This document shows positions 11,772 to 20,931 of a stretch of 64,000 bases of DNA, piece after piece. Each line of letters opens with the position of its first letter. Positions within the stretch are counted from its first letter, which is position 1. Source of the DNA: Thecaphora thlaspeos (Eukaryota > Basidiomycota > Ustilaginomycetes > Urocystidales > Glomosporiaceae); the NCBI GenBank assembly GCA_900291925.1, contig UWYS01000011.1, positions 372,001 to 436,000 of the forward strand, given 5' to 3'. The translations under genes were made by a program, and so were the position numbers. The notes under the pieces were generated by a model. It was given only the letters and a program-made list of their open reading frames with translations, was not told the DNA's origin and did no database searches.

Positions 11772-12689
11772 TCAGCTTGTTCGACAGCTACGACGTGGTA
11801 TCGCGCCAATGTGGATTGCGCTCCGCGCATTATCAACAACTTGAAGGATCCAGCCATTGACCTCGTAGGCCGAGAGCGGGCCTCTCGCATTAGGATATCT
11901 GTACTGTGCAGCCCTTACTGAGACTTCTACTTCGGCAAGGCGCTCTTGACGGTCTTTGATGATTGTCCATTTCGGCAGACGTGTGCTCTTTGGCCGAGCG
12001 TCTGCGTAGTAGGTCAAGTCTACCAGAAACTTTGCCAACACCAAGTCTCGTTCTTGGTCGTTTGCTCGAAACACGAGTCGTCTTGCTACCTGTTCAACCG
12101 GGCGTTCGAAGGTTGGGGTTCTGACCATCAACGTGTCCGGGAAGCAGTAAGGATGGGAGTATCGGTATAGCCCTTCCTCGAGCTGCTGCAGGTCTTGCAG
12201 GATTTGAAAATGCTCTGGCGGGAGTCTCATGAGCCAATCGCGAGCTTGAAGAGCCACTGACAATCGTCGTTCTGTTGCTTGCGATGGGTGGTCGACTAAT
12301 TCCAAGTGCGGACGGATCTTGCGAGAGCCGTACGGTCGGCTTGACCTGGAAGGTCCGACGACGGATTGAGCCTGTTCTTCTTGACGCGCATGCTCGTCGG
12401 TGACGACGAGTGCGGGAGAACTGCTGGAGCCTTCGTCTTGGCGAACAGGAGGGAATGTACAGCGAGGTGAGCGCGATCGCTTAACTTCGCCCTCTTGGCG
12501 GTAGAGGGCCTCGACTTCCTCTTTGGAAGGTCCATGAGTCGCCAGAGCATCCCAGAAGTCGTTCTCCAGCCGCTCGAACTCACTGAGGTCCGGGATACCG
12601 GTCGACTTGACGGCGGAGCAGATCAGGAGGCTCAAGAGGGCGACCAAAAGGATGCGGGCAGAGCGGGCCGATGGAGTTGAGTGTCTCAT
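11772..12689 (-). CDS. Predicted secreted protein of unknown family, copy 1
   Basis: An intronless 305-codon frame starts at an ATG. It encodes a basic start (MRHSTPSARSAR), then a hydrophobic run ILLVALLSLLICSAV, which is a convincing signal peptide of about 25-30 residues. The mature part is charged, with few cysteines, a long low-complexity acidic/Ser segment near residues 75-120, and helical stretches such as FQILQDLQQLEEGLYRY. The translation is identical to copy 2 on the right arm. I do not recognise the family; a secreted effector-like protein is possible but unproven. A second frame (11627-11890) overlaps the 3' end and reads like protein (FELPFKLEINDIRHPRLPEP), so the true C-terminus may be reached through an unrecognised intron, or an ancestral frame may have shifted. 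Confidence 0.6.
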   Translation of the reverse strand: MRHSTPSARSARILLVALLSLLICSAVKSTGIPDLSEFERLENDFWDALATHGPSKEEVEALYRQEGEVKRSRSPRCTFPPVRQDEGSSSSPALVVTDEHARQEEQAQSVVGPSRSSRPYGSRKIRPHLELVDHPSQATERRLSVALQARDWLMRLPPEHFQILQDLQQLEEGLYRYSHPYCFPDTLMVRTPTFERPVEQVARRLVFRANDQERDLVLAKFLVDLTYYADARPKSTRLPKWTIIKDRQERLAEVEVSVRAAQYRYPNARGPLSAYEVNGWILQVVDNARSAIHIGAIPRRSCRTS

Positions 12690-12973
12690 CTTGAAGATGC
12701 TAGCGGTCCAGCCGCGTGCCGTGACGGGAGATCAACTGGATCTGCGGGACCAGAGCTTCGTGAGGCGTACGCGTGGTGACAAGAAAGAGAGTCGTCAGAG
12801 ATACTGCAAGGGGGACTACATGAGAGGATGTCGTGGCGAAATGCGTTGCTGACCTACCGAAGAAGCTGACTTGTCGGAAACGTTTTAGATTGTGTCAATG
12901 GTCAAACGAAGAGGCTTGTAGAAGACTCGGGGAAGTCTTGCTGCTTGTAGCTATCGAGGTGTCGGGCCGAGGC

Positions 12974-13314
12974 TTAGGCCCGATTGAGAAGTTGAGAGAG
13001 GATGTGTGGACGAAATGTGAAGGGGCGACGGCTGCTGTTCCGAGAGCCTAGCTTTATATCTTCATCCTTGGCCCCCTCTTCTCGCAGAGATAGCCACGCC
13101 GTCAGTAGGACTTCAGCCTCCGATACGTGCAAGCTCTTCATATCGTCTCTTGTCCGCATCCCCCTTCGTCGATCACCTCCAAAAAGCTCGACCGGACGAT
13201 TCGAGGTTACGGGCGTGACGGTGAAACGAAGCGAGGGCGACAGATGTTGCGCCAGAACCGTGTTCTTCTGGATGGCCTCGCCAAGCCGCCTGGACACTTG
13301 AGCCACGGGGTAGA
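12974..13314 (-). CDS. Small hypothetical protein in inverted-repeat arm, copy 1 (5' exon unresolved)
   Basis: The open segment follows a strong acceptor (CTGACTTTCAG) and encodes about 112 residues ending at TAA, including QVSRRLGEAIQKNTVLAQHL and SEAEVLLTAWLSLREEGAKDED. The first exon is probably among the frames beginning near 13583 (MTSLYPLVFRR), with a TTTATAAA box further upstream near 13648, but I could not fix the donor. It is upstream of, and on the same strand as, the 305-residue gene. No family was recognised. The composition (balanced charges, amphipathic helices) favours a real protein. Confidence 0.38.
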
Positions 13315-13711
13315 CTGAAAGTCAGGTCACCCACTCCTTTTCCCCTCCCCGAGAGAGGTGCCAAGGTGCGTCGGAGCGTAGCCATGACAGTAAGCGCTAG
13401 AACTTTGTCGCGGCGCCGTCTAGCCTGGGGCCGGAGTTCAGCCTGCCTTGATCCGGACCAGGTATCGTACGGATGCCCGGGCGACTGTGCAACCGCAAGC
13501 AGGGGAGGAGGAATGGTCGATGTACGCACCGTGTTTGTCATTGCTTCAGCGCGGCGAAACACGAGAGGGTAGAGAGAGGTCATGTAGGGATACAGCGATA
13601 TAGGTGATCAAAGAAGGACAGTGCGGTGTCATACAGCGATATACAGGTTTATAAAGGGACTGTGATGTGATACAGTCTAAACAAATACAGCGGCGGGACA
13701 GACACACGAGA

Positions 13712-14040
13712 CGAGAGACGGAAGGGGACCGGGCGCCGACTAGGTGGAGGGACAAAGTACAAAAGAATGAGGCTTTGCCTTTTGGGAGGACCTGCTCTGG
13801 TGTGACAAGCATAGGAAACGTGAGCCGGACTAATCGAAGGTTGTGTGCGTGGGACGATGCGAGAGACGGTGCAAGGGACGGTGCAAGTGCAACGAGCGAA
13901 ATGAAGGGACGCCGGTGTCGTAGAGGTGGGCGGGGATTGGGAGGGACGGGAAGGACGACAAAAGGAGGGGCGAGGAAGGGAGGCGAAGGAGGCGGGAGCG
14001 GAGGAGGACGCACGGGCGCCACGCGCAAGGTCGGACCAGC
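13712..14040. other. Short intergenic spacer between the repeat arm and the Ser/Pro-rich gene
   Basis: This is 3' flanking sequence of the gene that ends at 14041. It is purine-rich on the plus strand. No gene was seen. Confidence 0.5.
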
Positions 14041-16318
14041 TCAGGCCATCTTAGCGTTAACGCCCTTCGCGAAACGGCGGCCGATGCTCGAAGCCCACTC
14101 TTCTGCTCGAGAGTTGGCCCGGCTCCTACCCTGCATCATCGTTGACTGCGAGACGAGCGTTGGCAGGCTCCACTTTGAGCTCGTCGTGCCTGAGACCTTG
14201 TGCATCCCCGTGGGCGTCACCGCCCTCTCCACAGGCGCCACTGCGGCGATGTTGTCCTTGATCGACAATGACGGCTGCTGCTCGATGGCCGAGACGTAGG
14301 CCGATCCGGCGTCGTCCTCGATCGAGTAATGACTCTCGGGGTCCCACGAGGCGTGCTGCTGCTTGCGCCTATCCTGCGCATACGGTAAGTCCGAGGCGAC
14401 AGCGGCAACGGCGGCTGTTGTGGGAGTGTTGGCGGTAGAGGCCGCTGCGTCCTCGCCCGCCGCCTCCGACAGGCAGCGTCGCAAGCTGGAGCTCCTTGGT
14501 GGCGACAGTAGGGCGTGGTCCTCGGGTGCACAGCTGCTGTGATACGCCAGCGGGGGCCGATGAGAAACCTTGGCCGCACGCGGCGTCAAGTTGTGGGCGG
14601 CACGGTTCTGCGACCACGCCACAGCGTCCGCATCGTCCGAGCCGCTAGCCGACGGCGACCGGCCGTGGCTCGAGGCGTGGTGGGCCATCATCGTCTGCAT
14701 GTACTCCTTCTCCTGGGGCGAGGCGTAACCCCCACGCTGCGTCAAGGCCTTTGGCGGGGTGATGTTGGCGAGCGAGCGGACAAACGTGGCCGAGCTAGGC
14801 GTGGGGGGCATTGAGTCCGACCCATCGTTCGACGATCCGCAGGAGCCTCGCGATGAGGACAGCGACGGCGGTGGGAAGGATGGCGAGATGGGCGAGTACA
14901 TGTCCGCCGGGTACGCCGTCGACCTGTCCATCCGATGGCGCAGGGCGCTGCTGGGCGCCCTCGTTGCAAGCCGCGGCCGAGTCGGAGTCGGTGGGTTGGC
15001 CATCGCGGTGTCGTGGCTGACGCCTCGCGACATCGGCGAGGAGCGCAGGCCCAATGGGACAGCGCTAGCGATCGTCTGGTCGTCGATGAAGGGCTCGGAC
15101 GGCTTCTTTGCGTGGGTGGCCGGGATATTGTTGGCGCGGTTCTGGTGGCGCGCCCAGTCGGGCAGCTGCGGGACGCCGGAACTTTGCTGGTCGAAAAAGA
15201 CGTTCTGGATGTCCCAGTCGTCCTGCTGCCGGCGTCGCACCTCGGACGGGTTTTCGAAGCTGCATCGGCTTCGAAGTCCGGGACGCGGGAACGTCGACGT
15301 CGTCGGCGAGATGGCGGCGGTCCTCAGGCTGTCCTGGGAAGCCTTGACCCGGAGGCTCCATTTGGTTGGACCGCTCGAAGCGCTGCCGACCGCGACGACG
15401 TTGGCGGCGAAAGAGGGCTGCAGCGGTTGCCGCGATGACGTCGACGCTATCTTGGGCACGGGCATCGTGTGCACGTTGTCGACCGAGGCGAAGCGCTGTG
15501 CAAACGAGGGCCGCGGCGTCGCGGAATCGAGGCCGACCTCGCAGTTGAGCTGGGCCGCCGGCGGCGTGGTGATGTCCAGGGGCACCGGTGCGATGATCGA
15601 GCTGAGGTCGAGGAAGTGTGGCTTGGCAGTCTTTGCTCGATCGGTGCCGTCGCGGTCCCCCTTTTTGGAGGGTGGCTGCGCTCGGTGCTTCATGCTCAGG
15701 CGGTCAAAGTGCGAGTCGAGCCACCTCTGGCGCTTCTGCGGTGTCATCGAGGCGTCATTTGACGCGTACTCATCAATCTCGCGGCGCATGCGGTCGAAGT
15801 CGTAGGCGAGCCCACAGGTGAAGGCTTCGTCGGCATCGTTGTCGCCGCTGTCGTCTTCCGACTTTCGTGAAGACCATGGCATGCGATAGCTGTCGTTGCT
15901 CTCCGTTTTCGCCATCGGGGAAGCGTCAAAATATCCTCTGTCGGTGCGTAGCGGCAGTCTGGCGCTGAGAGGCGAGTTCGGCTGAAGGGGGTACAAAGAC
16001 AGGATGGGATGTAGTAGGAGAAGACGAGGAGAGGTGGAATGGCACGAGGAGATAGGGAGAAGGAAGGAGGATGCAGGAAGAAGAAACATTAGTCTCGACG
16101 CAGCAAGAGAGCGGGCCGCCTCTCCCTCAGCCGCCACAGCGCCTTCCAGCGGGCCTCACCTCTGAATTCTTCCTGTTCATCCGCCGGTTCGCGGCGGAGG
16201 CGCTGCGGTCTTCACCGTAGGTGTGCCCCTCGAACGAGCTGCCGTCCGAGCTGCTGATGGAGCCGCCCGAGTTGTTGGGCCTGTGCCGCGTCATGGTCTG
16301 CCTTTCTAGCCTCGACAT
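14041..16318 (-). CDS. Ser/Pro-rich hypothetical protein, ~699 aa
   Basis: Two exons, 16160-16318 and 14041-15981, join at a GTGAGG donor and a CTTCAG acceptor without frame change. The protein is mostly disordered, with Ser, Pro, Thr and Ala runs. Islands of order include EAFTCGLAYDFDRMRREIDE followed by a Lys/Arg-rich helix (TPQKRQRWLDSHFDRL) near residues 105-150, and several short SP/TP motifs that could be kinase sites. Two starts are possible (16318 or the Met at 16294). I do not recognise the family; a signalling or cytoskeletal scaffold is a guess from composition only. The neighbouring inverted-repeat arm begins 330 bp beyond its stop. Confidence 0.7.
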
Positions 16319-18880
16319 TGCGAGAAATCCAGACCAGGAGGATGAGGGGGAGCCGCGGAAGTGTCGTGAGAGGAACGCGAAGGATGCAGCCAAGGTACGA
16401 TGAAAGTGGGCGGGAGACGCTGTTCGAGACACTACTGTGGGCTAATCAGGGACGCCGAGGAACGGTGGACTAGTGCCTGATGGGTCGACGCGTTCCAGTG
16501 AGTTCAGAAGAGCGCGCGATCTGCCGGTGTCGATAAGCTCGGGGAAGAGGATGAAGGCGGCAGGATCGTCGACTTTGACAAAAGGTAGCAGATGAAGAGC
16601 GCGGTGCTGACGAGCCGCAAGTCTGCAAGGATCGAGGGGACTCTCTTTATAGGGACAGAGCCAAGGGGGGGGGGGGGGGATCCGTATCAGTGCGGATGGG
16701 GAGGAGGCACGTCTCGGCTGGAGCCAATGGGATTTTGTCGTGGCGTGGTCGGCCGCTATTCTGCCACTGTCAGCGATCGATGAGATGGGTCCCGGGCGAG
16801 CAGGCGGGCAGGCGGGCAGGCGGCTGGGCGGGAGGCGGTCCAGCTGGGTCTGTTTAGCCGCGGGATGACGCTGTCGGTATGTCTAAGGCACGAGGGCGGA
16901 CCGTGCTCGCGCGTTGGGCTGGATTGGAGGCGGGACCGATGGGTCTATGAAAGGTCGAGGCCGTAAGCGTGGTGGGCGGGTGGTGAGCAGTGGCAGGTGG
17001 CGGTGGTGATGGAGCTGGTGGTGGTGGTGGTCGGTGGCGAGACTAGGATGGCAGGCTTGGAGGCTGGACGAGGAGTAGGCCAGTCGATGGAACGCTATGA
17101 TGTTGCCGCTGTGTCCTCGTTGCATGAGAGTAGGTGCCTGCCGGCTGCCCGTCCACCTTGCCTAGCTGCCTTAGCTTGCTTGCCCTAGCCTGGCCGCCTG
17201 CTTACCCGCTTCAATTCGATCCACTAAGAGTTGCTCCTCGTCCCTCCCGACACCACCGTCAGGCAGGAGGCTAGGCTAGCGTCAACGGGGTACCATCAAC
17301 ACCACCGACTCTTGCCTAGCGCAAGAGTGTGCGCGTCGTACTGTGTGACTGTATGTATTCGGCCGGGCGGCGAGGGTCAGCCACGACGACGACAGCGCGC
17401 TAGTGCCTGGACACTGCAGCATCGTGTGGACGGCCATCGCCCCTCCTAGCCCCCTGGCAAGCTTTAATCAAGGCGTTATCATGCCAGCACGCCTCACGTC
17501 GCTGGCTCTCGATCGCCACGGCGGGTGTCCTCACGTTCATTAGCGCTGGTTCCCCCCCCCTTCCCCCCTTGGGCCCCTTTACGTTCCCTTTTCCTGTACA
17601 GCACTCACCATTGTTCACCTCGCCATTACTGTATCGTCAGCCCTGACCATGCCTGCTCTGCCGCACGTTTCACTCGTCTGTGGCTTCTCGATCCGCCGTA
17701 CCGCTGCTGAGAGGAAGACACCTCAAAGCTAGACGGTTTGCATCGAATTGTACCGCTCCGCTCGGGGCTGCCTGCTGAGGGCAGGCGTTGGCGGCGTCGC
17801 TCGGCGAGGCTGAAGTCGGAGGAGCGATTGAGCAATTCCTAGCGTGGGGTCCCATAGGGAAAGAAAAAAAAAGAAAAAAGAAAAAAGGGAGAGAGACAGG
17901 ATAACCGTCGACAGGCAAACCGCGAGGCCAAGCTATTCAGGGTCCTCGTTTATACGGCGGTGTGGTTCAGCTTTGCCGCTGCCGCCTCTCGTGGCCGACA
18001 TCGTCGACGCCGCAGCTTGGGCACGCGCGTCCGAGCGTGCCTCCGTCGGAGCTGCAGGCCATGCGCCCTATGGGTCTCATTCGCTCGCCCAGTTGATCGT
18101 TCGTTCGGCGATGGCACCTCCCCTGATCGGACCTCCCCTGATCGGTGGTCGGACACCGCCTCTCGATCAAGGTGAGCGCATACGAGGTAGATTTCCTTGC
18201 TCGGAACATGCTCAGCAATTAGATCTGGGCGAGCGACAGGCATTTGGTAGCGTTGAAGACGCGGCGGAGTGTGTGCCCGCTGGGGCGGCAGCTGCTTACC
18301 TCGAACCCCCTTCCCGTTTCGACTCTTCGCAGGCTATCTCTCGCCCATCGGTCTTGAGTTGGCTCTCGACGCCTGCCTCATCGCATGTCCCATCGCGTGG
18401 ATCCAAAGGCAAGGCGGAAGGACGTCGCAGTCTTGACTGTACTAAGAGATTTGAGAGAGAAGGGAAGAGGGGCGTCTCAGCGGCGTCGGGGAAGATCGAA
18501 CGGTAGGGGGGCGCATGAGTCGCGGAAGCGCCCGATCCTCGAGCGCATCGCATCGCAGCCCATTTCGACGCGTCGAGCGCTCGGCCCGCTTTCTTTTTTT
18601 TGGGAGGTGGCCCGCGCGCATGGGCGGACATAGAGCGCAACCTCTCACTCTGTTTCAAATCTGAGCCAAATTGACCACGGTCCGACCAAGCCTCCCTCGT
18701 ACCAGAGGCTCAACTCAGTCTTTCTTAACCGCCAACCTAAGATCACACGCTACCTTGGCTCAGCATCGGGGGATAGCACGCGTCGCTCGTCGCTCACCTA
18801 TGTAGCCTGATTTGAGACGGCTCAACCGCGAGCGAGCACGGGCCGTTCCGGGCCGAGGTGTCTGATCGCGCTAGAGAGGT
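16319..18880. other. Long gene-poor region
   Basis: It contains the upstream region of the Ser/Pro-rich gene, a 15-base poly-G run, GGT/GGC microsatellites near 16990-17035, and an A-rich tract (aaagaaaaaaaaag) near 17863-17890. The longest open frame (17844-18506 plus, 220 codons) begins inside that A-rich tract and has no conserved features. I see no gene here that I can support. Confidence 0.45.
16665..16679. repeat. Poly-G tract (15 G)
   Basis: A homopolymer of 15 G, followed by ATCCG. Such tracts are uncommon and prone to slippage and assembly error. Confidence 0.95.
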
Positions 18881-18889
18881 GGGACCATG

Positions 18890-19690
18890 CTGATTCAACG
18901 TGTTCAAATGGTTACTCGCGCGAGACGCATGAGCGGGCGGGCGCTGTATGTGCGCGACAGGACTGGATGGCTGCCGCGGATTTTAAGTGCGACGCGTAGC
19001 GGCTCCCGACCAGCATCGGGCTATATCCGGTTTCGGCTTCCGGACTTTACAGATGACGCGTTGTGGCTCCCGATTGAGTGTGCCTGAGGATCGGGCAAAA
19101 TTCGTTGTGGCTCCCGGACTTTACGCGCGATGCATTGGGAGGACCGATTTATTAAGCCTGAATCGGGCTAACCCGATCGCGAATCCCGGAATTTAGGGGT
19201 CACGCGTTGGGGCTCCCAATTGACCAACTGGATCGGGCCAAACCCGTTTCGGCCCGGACTTTACGTGGGAGGCGTTTTGGCCTTCGGACTTTACAGACGA
19301 CGCGTCGCGCTTGATGAGTGTTTACTCGCGCTGGACGCGTCCGTCTGATCGACGCGACTATATTTGGAGGAAAGCCGCCTCTTTACTCGCGCAGGACGCG
19401 TCAACGACTGCCCGATCGACGTGACTTCATGTGTAGGCGGGGCAACTAGTTTACTCGCGCGATGCTCGTTGGTGCCGACGCGTGGTTGCCGGCGCGAACG
19501 CGTCGACGCGCCTTGGTCCGGATGTTTACTCGCTCGAGACACGTGCCTGGGGCCACGGACGCGTCGACGCGCTTGAATTGGAGATTGTACAGCGTATTCA
19601 TTCGGGCGAGACGCGTCGACGCTGGCACGCCGACGCGCCTCGATGTGGAGGTGGGGCTGTTTCTTACTCGCGCAGGACATCTTGGACCCG
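18890..19690. repeat. CpG-rich degenerate repeat array with many ACGCGT sites
   Basis: Two related unit types are visible. From about 18980 to 19310 a unit with CGGACTTTAC then ACGCGTTGTGGCTCCC recurs. From 19320 to 19690 the unit TTACTCGCGC followed by GGACGCGTC recurs; starts are at 18912, 19322, 19382, 19451, 19526 (variant) and 19664. ACGCGT occurs roughly ten times, often extended to the palindrome-like ACGCGTCGACGCG. The unit spacing is irregular (about 60-140 bp) and there is no open frame with protein character. Its role is unknown. Confidence 0.75.
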
Positions 19691-20931
19691 TCACGGTCCC
19701 GGCGCCTATTAAACCCCGATTTGCCCGTCGAGCACTTGTCACTTTTGGCTCACTCAAATCGGCGACGAACGTACGTCACCCCTCCTGTGTGACGTCGTTG
19801 AATGCAAGGGGTGCAGAGCGTTTTGTGCTGATCGACTAGCTGACCGGATACTCCGATATGTTGTTTGTATAGGCGTGGATATATAATATCTGTCTGTTCC
19901 TTAGTAGCTTGCCCCACGAAAAATCGGCATGTAGGCAAAGCGATCAAATCCCAGAATCTGGAAGTCCGCTTACCCATATGGTGGGAACTGTAAACGAAAG
20001 AATAGAAGAGTAGTCACTACTAGTCACCTGAGTAGTGTGCTTACGAATTACTGGCAGTCTGAACTGGCCGACCCCCTCAGCACGGTGCTGTACGGGTCGG
20101 TACGTTATTTTCGTATCTGGGCGCGTCACAAGACGGAAGGGTCAGCGCCAAGTCAAAAATTTAAACGCATACAGGCCACTTGAATAGCACGGCTGGGCCT
20201 CCCATGCTTTGCTTGGTTTACTGTATTTCGCCACTCACCAATTCTATAGTGTCGGCCTTTGCTGTGTTGGTGATGGTTGCAGATTCGATCTGTGGGATAG
20301 GATCCGTTCGGTATGTGAAAGACGGTGTGGAGAGTACCTACCCGGTGAGCCCTGGAGAGCCAGGTCAACAACCGACGGAGATACAACCAACGAAACAGAC
20401 CAAAAAAGCCTGAAGAAAAATCAAACGAAAAACCCAGCACGGGGACAAGCCAACATCGCGCATACATCGCAATGATACCCAAGCAGATCCAGATAGCGTC
20501 GAGTCCTTCCCGTCTACACAGGCCAGGCGACGCGGCAAGAGAAAGCGATGCCGAATAGAAAGCGAAAGAGCGCGAGGCAGAGGATGGAGCAAGCAGAGAG
20601 TGGATATGTACATGCAGCGAGGGAACGAGTGAAAAGCGAAGTTTAAATGCGAGAAAAGCGTCCAAGCAACGGAACAGCGAGAATGTGAACAGAGGAAGGC
20701 GGGATATCAACGATCCACATCTTTTGGGGTAAAGGCGGGAGGATAGAGGGGGATCTCGAGAATCGTTACAGGTTCATCGTCGTCGTCGGTCGAAAAGTAA
20801 GTGTACGATTAGCTTGTATGCGAGGAACAGGTATCGAGGGAGCGGGAGAGAAGGGAGAGGGGGGAGAAAGGGATCCTTCGTCGTCTTGGTCGGCGTCGTC
20901 AGCGGCGGCGGGCGTGTCTCGACGACGACGA
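19691..20931. other. Intergenic, 3' flank of the P4-ATPase gene
   Basis: The region is AT-richer from about 19840 to 20150 (tatataatatc near 19880). A 185-codon minus-strand frame at 20153-20710 is Phe/Leu/Ser-rich, has no domain and probably lies in the 3' untranslated region of the flippase gene. No supported gene. Confidence 0.45.

Larger units (their letters stand above)
11476..13711. repeat. Left arm of 2.24-kb inverted repeat
   Basis: Every base n here pairs with base 68928-n of the right arm (55217-57452) in reverse complement. By eye only two internal differences are visible: 13690 versus 55238 and 11649 versus 57279. At the outer end similarity breaks off after one mismatch at 11475, and at the inner end at 13712. 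The arm contains two genes transcribed leftward. No terminal inverted repeat, target-site duplication or transposase was seen, so I read it as a segmental duplication rather than a classical transposon. Confidence 0.97.

Noticed and set aside
11476..13711. Interpretation of the inverted-repeat arm as a transposon
   Set aside because: No terminal inverted repeats, target-site duplication, transposase, reverse transcriptase or integrase motif was seen, and the arm ends inside ordinary sequence.
17844..18506. 220-codon plus frame starting in the A-rich tract
   Set aside because: Begins with a Lys/Glu/Arg homopolymer encoded by the A-rich low-complexity DNA, followed by Arg/Ser/Ala-rich text without a domain.
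18890..19690. CRISPR-like array reading of the repeat block
   Set aside because: Units are degenerate and irregularly spaced with no constant repeat/spacer lengths, and the genome is eukaryotic.
20153..20710. 185-codon minus frame with hydrophobic runs
   Set aside because: Phe/Leu/Ser-rich and motif-free; more likely 3' flank of the flippase gene than a membrane protein.
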